This document shows positions 11,059 through 20,255 of a DNA stretch of 64,000 nt, piece after piece. The notes under the pieces were generated by a model. That model saw only the letters and a program-made list of their open reading frames with translations. It had not been told where the DNA came from and did no database searches. The first letter of the stretch is position 1; each line of letters starts with the position of its first letter. A program made the position numbers and the translations under genes. The DNA comes from Fragilariopsis cylindrus CCMP1102. Taxonomy: Eukaryota; Bacillariophyta; Bacillariophyceae; Bacillariales; Bacillariaceae. The stretch spans positions 620,001-684,000 of the forward strand of contig FMBT01000298.1 in assembly GCA_900095095.1 (NCBI GenBank). The letters run 5' to 3'.

Positions 11059-11502
11059 TTAAGCCTTTTCATTTTGCTGTTGCTTCCCTGAAGGGGGAGA
11101 AGGCCTTGGTTCTTCTGGATTTTCCATTTTACTTTGTGTGCTATGATGGGCTTTAGCCGCCTCATAGGCTGCCGCAGCAAATCCTCCTACGTATGGACGA
11201 TGATTGGGACCACCGGCAGTTGCTCCACTTTTACCACCGGGATTAGCGCCGGGAGGTGGTCCATCATCGTCGTCGGAATCTTCATAATCGGAATCATCAA
11301 AGTCAATACCAAATCCAAGTCCACCACCAAGAGCACCAGGCATCATTACGTTACTAGCACGACGAGTTGCACCACCCGATGGTTGTGAAGTGCCATTTAA
11401 AGGCTTCGGGGTAGGCGCACCAGCCCTTAGTTGTGTTTTTTCTCCAGCTCCCGCACTAGGGCCGGAAAAAAGAGACGATCCACGTCGATTCTCTGCTGAC
11501 AT
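11059..11502 (-). CDS. Small disordered protein of unknown function
   Basis: A 147-residue single-exon frame starting MSAENRRGSS. It is rich in Gly, Pro, Ser and Asp, with an acidic patch (about residues 66-80, DFDDSDYEDSDDDDG) and one less disordered segment, PYVGGFAAAAYEAAKAHH (about 104-121), that could form a helix. There is no signal peptide or membrane segment. I do not recognise a family. The clean stop-free frame, good ATG and ordered low-complexity composition argue that it is real rather than a chance frame. Confidence 0.6.
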   Translation of the reverse strand: MSAENRRGSSLFSGPSAGAGEKTQLRAGAPTPKPLNGTSQPSGGATRRASNVMMPGALGGGLGFGIDFDDSDYEDSDDDDGPPPGANPGGKSGATAGGPNHRPYVGGFAAAAYEAAKAHHSTQSKMENPEEPRPSPPSGKQQQNEKA

Positions 11503-12202
11503 GGTTATTCTAAATTACTATTGAGGGAAATAAACACACAATACAGTAGGCTATACAGATGTTATTTGTTGTTTAGAGATCGATAGGTCGAATAATAAGC
11601 CTCAATACAAGTTTTTGCAGTTAGTACCGGTAGGTGTACTATTTCGATATTACTCGGGAACTTTTATGTGTCATACTGTATCGATTATTCAACAATTAAC
11701 AATAATTGATTCTAATTGCCTCTAACGTAAGTGAAAGAGAATGACCACCCCCGCGCAAATTACAGTAACTAAAAGAGATGCGAAATGTAAAGACGGGAAT
11801 GACTCAAAAAAAAAAAAAACCAAGCAACGCCATCAACCCTGCCAACATACCTTTCTTGATGGCGTTTATTATAAATTTGTGTCACATTTACGAACAACAC
11901 CGAGTCGACGCTAGAACGAAGTTTTCAAACGTGTACTTACGATTTTTTGTATCAAATTCCGATATTTACTACTTAGTGTATTTATTGGTCAAAACGTCAT
12001 AATCCACAAAGATCCGTATAATATTCGGATTATGTAGAATCCTACTATCTGAATAAAATAAATCTTTTATGGGCATACTGCATACGGTATATTGTTTACA
12101 TCAAGTTCTGCTTGATTTCTTCTGATTTGAAATTCTTGTACGAGAGAAGTACGCCAATTTAAGAATTTAGTAATTCAACTTTCTAATATTCTATTCTTGC
12201 TG
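11503..12202. other. Intergenic, no gene supported
   Basis: A 700-nt divergent region between the small disordered-protein gene (-) and the PfkB kinase gene (+). It has TACWGTA elements at 11542-11548, 11674-11680 and 11761-11767. A 74-codon frame at 11778-12002 has no recognisable features and contains a long A run, so I treat it as chance. Confidence 0.45.
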
Positions 12203-14070
12203 ATGAGAGGAAACAAGAGCAGTAAATCATCATCACTAGCACTTGTACTAGTTGCTGTAGCGGAAGCAGCAACGCCGAATAAGACTTCGCCCGAAAACAT
12301 AATTTGGGGACTAGTATTTCTGGTACTTTTCGTTGGTGGCAGCTCCACCTTCGGTACTACCTCCTTCGGTCAAGTTCAGGCATTTCACGAAAAAAACAGT
12401 TTCGTTGGTAATACTCGCAATCATCGTCACCACCATCGTATTGGTACGAGATCGTCACCTCTTATAGTTGTTCCAAGCGTTACCGAACAAACGTCAATAA
12501 TAATGTCATCATCACTACCGTCGTCCACTGTTGATGATGATGCTCCTGTCATCCTTCTCATTGGCTCCTGCGGTTTGGATCGATTACTAACGGTTTCAAA
12601 GTATCCTGCTGCCGATGCCAAGATCCGTACTACATCATATAATGAAAGAGGTGGGGGGAATTCTGCAAATACAGCTTCAGGTGTGTGAAGCAAACTAAAT
12701 TGAAATTATATGCCATTACACATAACGAAGAAGATAAAGCGCACGATATCACTTCTTCTAAGCTGTTGGGTAAGAACTGATCTAATTATAAGACTCCTTT
12801 TTTCCTTCTTGCCATTCTATTTGTATACTCAGCAATAGGAAAGATCGTCGAAGCTAAATTATTTTGTCCTCGATCATTGTCGCAACAAAAACAAAAAGGA
12901 ATAATACGTGTCAAATTCCTTTCGAAAGTGGGTGGTGATACAGTCGGACAACAACTTATTGATGAACTCGATTCTGCGAATGTTGAAACAACCTCAGATC
13001 TATTTTGTCGAGGGGAACCTAGTAGCACAACATCATTCACTACAATCATTGTAAGCGAAAAAGAGCAAACCAGAACGTGTATCCATACTCCTGGAACTTG
13101 TGGTGAGCTATCTTTAGATGACGTCAAATCGTTATCAATAGATGATATCGATCGAATATTTCGACATGCTGTTCATTTACATTCAGATTCTAGACATACT
13201 GATGTCTCACTTTGGATGGCCAAGGAAGCAAAGAAGCGTGGGATAACTGTTTCCTGTGATTGCGAAAAGGATAGAAGAACGAAGGCTCTGGACGAGCTAA
13301 TTGATGTTTGCGATATTCTTTTTACTAATTCCAATCATCTTGGAGGATACCTAGAACGCTTGACTTATGAAAAAGAAGTTGCAACTGGTCGGCAACCCCT
13401 ACCAAAGCCGACTGTAATTATTGATGGTAAAAAGACCACAACCACAAGATCTTTTCCTGATCAATCGATCATTGACACATACGTTAAATCTCTAACACCT
13501 AGCGCATATTTTGCTAGATGGCAACCTGATCGATTGGGGAAAGAAGTGATCGTAACGCATGGTTCGATGGGATCTCTCCATTACAAGGTAGTAGAGGCGT
13601 CGTCGACCAGGAAGTCTTTGTCTAGTAGTAGTAGTAGTAGTAGTATCGATCTGTCACCTCAGAATATAATCAAAATTGAGCTGGACGATGACCGAGACAA
13701 TAACCGTGCATCAGTTATTCGTCTCCAGCACTCATTTAACGACAATAAAGAAGGCTTCGACGTGCTATACGAAATCCGTCAAGCTGGAGTTTTGAAAGAT
13801 GCAAAGATTGTAGACACTACTGGTGCCGGAGATGCTTTTATTGGGGGGTATTTAATATCTAGTATTGCCTTAGAGGAGAACATGGATGAGGGGAACGAGA
13901 ACATAGTCCAATTCGCCTTAGAGATGGGATCATTTGTTGGAGGAAAAAAATTAGCTGGACCCGGAGCAAGAACTGCTCTCCCAACAAGTAAAGATATTGA
14001 TTTGTTAGGTTCAGATGTGGACACAGTCAAACAAAGTCTTGGGGAATCATTAGGTCCTTTCGCGGGATGA
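12203..14070 (+). CDS. PfkB/ribokinase-family carbohydrate kinase, probably organelle-targeted
   Basis: Exons are 12203-12680 and 12833-14070. The 152-nt intron restores GGGNSANTASAIGKI, the first PfkB signature. The 571-residue product has a hydrophobic signal (about residues 35-50, GLVFLVLFVGG) followed by VQAF at about 63-66 and a basic, serine-rich stretch, which resembles a diatom bipartite plastid presequence. The kinase domain begins near APVILLIGSCGLDRL. The C-terminal signature DTTGAGDAF (about 487-495) carries the catalytic Asp and anion hole. Expected activity is ATP-dependent phosphorylation of a sugar or nucleoside; the substrate cannot be told. Low-complexity serine insertions (about 420-435) interrupt the domain, as is common in diatoms. 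The frame also opens at a TTG six bases upstream, but the ATG at 12203 is the natural start. Confidence 0.85.
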
Positions 14071-14692
14071 CGTTGTCCGTCAGAATTCTTAGTAGTATAA
14101 GTTCCATTAACATTCCCCTCAACACCCAAATGCAACCAGTTCTGTAAATCTGATATTATATTCAATAGTATACATTATATTATACGCTAGTTAAAATTTA
14201 TACTTAAGTTGCATTGTTCATAGGGCTGATCAATTTGTCTCCAGCTAGTAGTTGAAATTGATAGTCCACAAAGTTGTATGATTAAAGAGATGACAGAGGG
14301 TACTGCACCAAGATACTGCACTAGACTAGCATTATCATAATATGTGTATGATACAGTAGCTTCCTAATCTCATCTGTGCCCAATTTATTTTTCCCATCTC
14401 CCCCTGTTTGGGCTGACACGCTCGTGGGCATATGTGTGTAATTTAAAAATAATTTAAAAAAAGAGCATTGAATTTACATAAGCAAACAGCGAGTGTTTCA
14501 CATCATTACGAATGAAGGATGTTGTAATGTAATTCTTAACGAAAATCACCCATTGCCGACAAGACAAGACAAGACAAGACAAGACAACATAACGACCAAG
14601 TCAATCCTTGTATGTTGTACAGTACAAGTATAATTAATTATTAAACAACCAAGATCCTTTTTTTTATCGAGGATAACATTTTTTCGAAAGAC
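14071..14692. other. Intergenic with short tandem repeat
   Basis: About 620 nt without a gene. It contains TACAGTA at 14352-14358 and 14618-14624 and a six-fold GACAA repeat at 14558-14587, upstream of the next gene. Confidence 0.5.
14558..14587. repeat. (GACAA)6 microsatellite
   Basis: Six consecutive copies of the pentamer gacaa lie about 105 nt upstream of the next ATG. Confidence 0.95.
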
Positions 14693-15157
14693 ATGAAGTC
14701 GAAACCATTCTATCTCATATGTTTCCAGCTTTTCGCCATCACAGAATCGTTGGTTACAAATCCTACCAGAAAATCAGTTTATGGAAGAAACACGAATCAT
14801 CATCAGGCCTCATTGTTGTCGGCAATACCCTCCTCATCGTCATATCGAAACAGTGGAGGTAGTGTCCCCCCATCAAATACAGCATGTGAGTCTGCCGTGA
14901 ATGTTGAGTGGGAGCCTATGAGTAATCTTCAACGACGAATCGAAGATGGGGTTAACTACGAACATATTTCATCAGCAGCCAATCATCAAGATGAAAGTCA
15001 GCGTCACACAAGAAAAAGAATGCCAGGTTGTCATTCCAAGGCAAAGAGAATTACAGAAAACGACGATGATGATTCAACCGGTGTACGTGCTGTCTTCTGC
15101 GGATATCGCACCACTGACGCCGACTATGATCGTCTCAAGGCGGCTGATGTTGCATAA
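14693..15157 (+). CDS. Small secreted or plastid-targeted protein of unknown function
   Basis: A 154-residue frame starting MKSKPFYLICFQLFAITESL, a typical signal peptide of about 20 residues, followed by a Ser/Arg-rich stretch. The C-terminal half has a potentially ordered pattern: VEWEPMSNLQRRIEDGVNY (about 70-88) and VRAVFCGYRTTDADYDRLKA (about 131-150), separated by a basic and an acidic segment. A weakly recalled group of stramenopile plastid proteins shares this 'V-x-x-V-F-x-G-Y-R' ending, but I cannot name it and assign no function. Confidence 0.62.
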   Translation: MKSKPFYLICFQLFAITESLVTNPTRKSVYGRNTNHHQASLLSAIPSSSSYRNSGGSVPPSNTACESAVNVEWEPMSNLQRRIEDGVNYEHISSAANHQDESQRHTRKRMPGCHSKAKRITENDDDDSTGVRAVFCGYRTTDADYDRLKAADVA

Positions 15158-15529
15158 TATTGTTCCCATTAGGATTATTTAATACCTATTAGGATTGTTT
15201 GAATCGAAACGAATTTCTCAGCATCAGATACATATATATATATTTGTACACAAGCAACTTCCGCCTTCTCGTTTTCTCAATAGTTACAACTTAAGAAATG
15301 GTAGAAAATAGTCGACAAACTTCAAGTTAATATCATATATTATTCTTATCTGTCTATCTATCTATCTATGTATCAAGATTAGTATATCTTCGCAAAATTC
15401 CAAACTGCATCATGCATCACTTACATGATTCTTCAAAATTTTAATCAAAGTTAATTTGAGGTTAGAAAGTTTCTAGACAATATAATTATTGATCAGTGTT
15501 GCACATAATGTGGTTCACTTTCCATCGTT
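15158..15529. other. Intergenic, microsatellite, no gene
   Basis: A convergent gap of about 370 nt containing a (TCTA)n run at 15347-15370. No reading frame is worth reporting. Confidence 0.5.
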
Positions 15530-17553
15530 TTAGGTTCTACTCCTCATTTTCTCTAATAACTTCATTTGAGGCCCTATACTATCCAGACTGACAGAATTTG
15601 CAGCGATTATTCCTGACCCTGCTACAGCTGGTACTCCGATACCTGGAAATGTAGAATCACCACAAACCAGTAGTCCATTTACGGGTGTACCAGGGAACGG
15701 GAAGGATGAATCTCCAGCACGAATGGCGGGACCGTAACTTCCTCGGTATCTATTCAGGAACCTTTGATGCGTTAATGGAGTTCTATTCAATATGAGTGAG
15801 TCGTATGACAAGCAGAAATTGTGATATTTGGATGGAAATAAAAGTAAAGGGCATTGGAATATTCAACAAAAAAAATAGTAAGAAGATACGTCTTACGATT
15901 CATTCTTTCCAGACGCTATTACCTGCGAGAGACGATTCATTTTGTTGTTGTGAGGCCATAATATTAAACTTACCCTACTTGGGATATAACGACTCTTTCT
16001 TTAATGTCTGGAATGATCTTTTCTAGTACACGCCATAGGTAGTTACTTCGTTCCTCTTTGAGAGCTGTATATTCCTCTGACTTTCGATCTAATCCTTCCC
16101 ATCGGGAGAAGTCTTCAGTCGCAGGTGTATAAATATGTAGTACACCGTAACCTTCGGGAGCCAAAGTATCGTCATGCACACTAGGGATGCTGAGTAGGGC
16201 CGCATTATCTTCCCCTTCAACACCCTTGGACCAATCATCAATATACATGTAATGCGCTTCGAGGGCTTTAAGCTCTGCCTTTGTAGCAGAAAATCCTACA
16301 TGTAAATGCATGAATGACTTTCCTACTGGTGTTTCCATACGTTCGGTAACAAAGGAATCAGAGAAAAGTGATTTGTCGACAATTCCACTTCCATATAAAT
16401 CCCAAACGGATAAGTTACTGACCACTGCCTTTTTCACCCCAATAAAACGTCCTTCCCCCTTCTTCTTGTTCTTGCTGGCGAGACGTACACCCTTCGTCTT
16501 GCCATCTTCAATCATAATTTCCTCTACGGGTGTATTGCAAAATACTTTACCACCCTGTTTTTCAATTCCCCTTACCAATGCATCAACTATACTCTTGCTT
16601 CCTCCAATGGGACAGTCCATAGTAGAACCATCTTCATAGAACGATGGCATCATCATCGCCATTTCTGCAGTGATTGTTCCGTCGGCTGGTAATCCTGATA
16701 AACAAAAACATAATAAGTCCATCCAGCGCTGAGTGAAACTCGTAGAAGCTATTCCAGAATTTTGTAGGATTTTTTGAAATGGCTTTGTCAATTTTAAGTT
16801 TTCTAATGGGTTGAGTTTGGCAAAGTTGGCAAGATAAGGAGCTGCAGTTAAGGCTGTACCGATATCACCACGAATAGCGGCAGTGGGTAATGCCTCAACG
16901 GCCTGTTCTAACGGTTCGATGTTTCGAAGTAGGCGCGACCATGCTTCTACTCCAGCTTTTCCTTCGACTTGATCAACAATACCACCCGGCTTTCCAAAGT
17001 CTGGACTATGAGAAAATTTCCCCTCTGGTAGGACTAAACCAAATGTTGTATATGGACAACAAATAACAGGTTCATCAATTGCATCCAATACTGTTCGAAG
17101 TGGATTACTAGATTTAGGATCGATATTTGGATTTAATCCTGCAAAGAATGATGGACCAGTATCGAATTGAAATTCTCCATCAATACCTTTCTGACGAAGT
17201 TTAAATCCATGTGCTGCACCACCTGGTGTATAGTGCTTTTCTAATACTGCGACAGAGTATCCGTACTTTGACAACATCGCGGCACATGACAATCCACCTA
17301 TACCGCTTCCAACAATAATAACATCATACGAGTCATCCAATGATGATGATGATGACGATAATGATAATGATGATGATGAATACCTCTTGGGTTGTGACGA
17401 TGTTGATGTTCCAATCTTCGTTAGTAGAAAGGCGTCAGTAGTGTCAGTAGAAGTGAAAATAAATATCGTCCACGTTGTCAGGATTAGAAGTATAACTGAG
17501 TTTATGCATATGTCTCCAGCTTTAAGCTTGCCACATGTCGTAGTAAAAGCCAT
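15530..17553 (-). CDS. Carotenoid isomerase (CRTISO)-like FAD-dependent oxidoreductase, plastid-targeted
   Basis: Exons are complement(15974..17553) and complement(15530..15782). The join gives QVGTPLTHQRFLNR, a conserved C-terminal motif of the family. The 610-residue protein has an N-terminal hydrophobic signal and TTDAFLL (about 38-44), a diatom plastid cleavage motif of the ASAFAP type. The FAD-binding motif VIIVGSGIGGLSCAAMLSKY is at about 79-98, followed by EKHYTPGGAAHGF. The C-terminal dinucleotide-binding segment is LLVCGDSTFPGIGVPAVAGSG. CRTISO-like enzymes convert poly-cis to all-trans carotenoids (prolycopene to lycopene) in plastids. Relatives include phytoene desaturases and retinol saturases, and diatoms carry several paralogues, so the exact substrate is open. 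The frame extends 18 codons further upstream, but the ATG at 17553 starts the signal peptide best. Confidence 0.87.
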
Positions 17554-18174
17554 TCTTATCGGCGCAATGATGATGTTAATATTCTTATACTTAGTGTATA
17601 AAAACAAATATGAAAAGGAAACTCAATACATTTTGATCATCGGATGCTTGTACGAGTACAATAAGAAAATAATTGTTCGTTCGTAAAAGCGAAAGGAATG
17701 AAGATCGAATCGAATGAATCATCATCGAATGAAGATGATCAATCGTTTCGTGACGATGTGGTGTAAAAGAAGCTGTAAAAGAGGTACTTAGAAAGTTTAA
17801 AGTATGTTCATACCAATTCTGTCAATCGTGGGCGTACACACATACCTTTTGAAACTTTTGAAAAAGTGAAAGTTAGATTGGACGTTCGGCGATTTAACCG
17901 TAAAATGTGCTATGCTACCACCCTGAACAGTAATAAAGTGGCGCGAAATCTGAGTATCTAAAATGTTCGCTTTTCGCTTACAAAATCTTTTCGTCGTAAA
18001 GTACTGTACTATGTCACCTAAGTTAGTTATGCTACAAGCGACCACTTAATATACTTCACTACTGTACAGCAGCTAATTAGTATCGTACGTAGCCTTCACA
18101 CCGTCCACCTCTACATATAGATATATATCTTCCTACACCCGAGCCTTTAAGTTAGTTACTGTACTGTAGTTACC
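17554..18174. other. Divergent intergenic region, no gene supported
   Basis: This lies between the isomerase-like gene (-) and the secreted binding-protein gene (+). An 82-codon frame at 17797-18045 (-) has no family features. The region carries a dense set of TACTGTA elements at 18002, 18060, 18158 and 18162, the last pair overlapping within 17 nt of the downstream ATG. Confidence 0.5.
18158..18168. promoter_or_regulatory. Overlapping double TACTGTA element
   Basis: TACTGTACTGTA contains two overlapping copies of the heptamer immediately before the start codon at 18175. It is listed because of its position. No binding factor is known to me. Confidence 0.3.
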
Positions 18175-19671
18175 ATGAGATCTTCAGCAGTGATTATTTC
18201 GTTGATCGTATTTGCCTTCGGCATCGGAACGAGTTTTGTGTTTGTATCAGGACAACGACCAGCACGACCAGTACGACGACGACAGAAACAGCTGTTGCTG
18301 AGAATACCCAGCGACAGCGATAATAGAAACCTTGTGGCGGAGAGCGAAATATCAGCGAAGAAACTATCTTCTGCTCTACTGTACAATGCAGATGTAGAGA
18401 AAGATGCGGACCTATCATCATTGGAATTACTAAGAGGATTGGTAGAAGATGTGGTCTTCTTCTCCATGTCGACGAGTATGAGTATGCAACAACGACTTCT
18501 GACGGAAGAAGAGGAAGAGGGCGACGAATTTTTGATACAACATACGAGAGACTTAGACTCCTTACTTTTTTCCATGGACCTGAGCATGAGTATAGACATG
18601 AGTACGAGTACGAGCATTATTCCTTCTTCGTCTTCGTGTACCGTACCTCCTCCTTTCGATACGAATACAGGTATTAAAATACATGTAATTATGAACATTC
18701 TAAAAGGAGACTATTTTGATTTACTCGTTGATGGTATGATTAAGCAGGGGTTAAAGATGGGTGATGAGGTAGAAATTAACTTTTCTGACGATCCCAACGA
18801 AACACAATCTGATTTGATTTTGAAAGCAATAGAAAATGGTGCAACTGCAATCATTACTGTTGATGGTGGACCTGATACGTTGTGTGATAGTATTGTAACA
18901 GCAATCGATGCAGGTGTACCTGTTGTTTCTTTTGATTTCGAAGGTACTGAAACTTGTTTAGATGTTGGACATACACTAACGGCACAATCCGATTTTAATA
19001 TGGCAGAAACAGTATTAGCCTATGCTGCATCAAATGTAATTCTGGAAGAAGAAGAAGATGGTGATAATTCAACTACTGCAGCTACTACTATTGCTGTTGG
19101 CTACGTGAATGATCTGAACTATCAGCCACTTCAAAATCGAAACTCTGTTTGGGAAGTTGATTCTGAAAAATATGGTTGGGAACAAGAATTTTTTGTAAAG
19201 GATGCAGCATCATATGCAACACCAGAAGAATTACAGGGTGCTATCATGGAACAGCTAAGCAATACTACTGCAGATAATATACGATTCATTTATGCACCGT
19301 GGGATTACCTTGCGATTAATACTCTTAAGGCCATCGAAAATTCGGGTCTAAGTGCTGATGTTGATGTATATGGTGCGGACATTAACGATGGCGATATCGA
19401 GGCTATGATTCAACCGAATTCTGCATGGAAGGCGACAGCCGGTGGTCACCCTAAAATGATTGGTGCTGCGATACTCCGTATGAGTCTACTTCAGATGGCG
19501 AATCAAATAACGGAAAAAGAAGAACAATTCATAGAAATACCATCCTTTTTATTTACACAAGAATTTCTATTGAAAGAGAATGTTACTAATCTTTCAGATC
19601 TTCTTGATGCTATGCCAGAATTACGTTTAAACGATATTGCTAGTGCCTGCTGGATAAATCCAATCGGTTAG
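18175..19671 (+). CDS. Secreted periplasmic-binding-protein-fold protein (ribose/sugar-binding type)
   Basis: A single-exon 498-residue protein with a signal peptide (MRSSAVIISLIVFAFGIG). A serine-, methionine- and acid-rich spacer runs to about residue 155. The rest follows the type I periplasmic binding protein fold of bacterial sugar ABC transporters (Peripla_BP_4 type): GIKIHVIMNILKGDYFDLLV, then GATAIITVDGGPDT and AGVPVVSFDFEG, and in the second lobe FIYAPWDYLAINTLKAIENS, DVYGADINDGDIEAM and the GGHPKMIGAAIL helix. In bacteria such proteins bind a sugar and hand it to an ABC permease or receptor. No permease gene is nearby. Here it is likely an exported or surface ligand-binding protein; the ligand is unknown. 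The next gene is also secreted and on the same strand. Horizontal acquisition is possible, but the codon use matches the neighbours. Confidence 0.75.
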   Translation: MRSSAVIISLIVFAFGIGTSFVFVSGQRPARPVRRRQKQLLLRIPSDSDNRNLVAESEISAKKLSSALLYNADVEKDADLSSLELLRGLVEDVVFFSMSTSMSMQQRLLTEEEEEGDEFLIQHTRDLDSLLFSMDLSMSIDMSTSTSIIPSSSSCTVPPPFDTNTGIKIHVIMNILKGDYFDLLVDGMIKQGLKMGDEVEINFSDDPNETQSDLILKAIENGATAIITVDGGPDTLCDSIVTAIDAGVPVVSFDFEGTETCLDVGHTLTAQSDFNMAETVLAYAASNVILEEEEDGDNSTTAATTIAVGYVNDLNYQPLQNRNSVWEVDSEKYGWEQEFFVKDAASYATPEELQGAIMEQLSNTTADNIRFIYAPWDYLAINTLKAIENSGLSADVDVYGADINDGDIEAMIQPNSAWKATAGGHPKMIGAAILRMSLLQMANQITEKEEQFIEIPSFLFTQEFLLKENVTNLSDLLDAMPELRLNDIASACWINPIG

Positions 19672-20255
19672 CTAGAAAGTACAGTAGATGATAATAGTAT
19701 CCTTTAAGAGGCAAAAAGTCAATAAATAATGTTTCAATAAGTAAAGGGTGTATAAATTATCTATCTAGTAAAATTCCTTCCTTTATCGATACCAACATTG
19801 TTTGTGTCTATTTTACATGGAAAGGATGCCATAAGACTTTGGTGCTGAAGCCAATGGTTCCAATATAAGGATACCTTCCAGTCTATACATTCCTGTACTT
19901 TGTCTTCTTCTAATCGACTATGTTTGTAACGGTTGTTACGGGAGCAATAGTGCTCAAAATTTACTTAAGCGTTTCACATCATGTGCTTCAACACGATAAT
20001 TAACTACAGTACTTGAACTTGAATTGAATACTGTATGGGCATGATTGTTGTAACTGTACTTGGGCTCGTAATTTTTGGATCGTGGGAAAATTCGCAAATA
20101 CCGTAGATTGATGCTTCGATACGTACTACGTACTGTAGATTCCTTTACGTCTGTGTATCATAAAAAATAAAATCTCATCGAATAATAAGTGAACAAACAG
20201 AAACTGTACAAGTGATTATCAAGAGGAAGTTAAAAGTAATAACAAAAATATTACC
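19672..20255. promoter_or_regulatory. Intergenic region rich in TACWGTA elements
   Basis: This 584-nt gap precedes the tandem hydrolase gene. It holds TACWGTA copies at 19680, 20005, 20029 and 20131 and no reading frame of interest. Confidence 0.4.

Noticed and set aside
11778-12002. 74-codon frame upstream of the PfkB kinase
   Set aside because: It begins in an A-rich tract, has no conserved features and overlaps a probable promoter.
14558-14587. Regular short repeats as a possible CRISPR array
   Set aside because: They are contiguous pentamers without spacers, a plain microsatellite, and the genome is eukaryotic.
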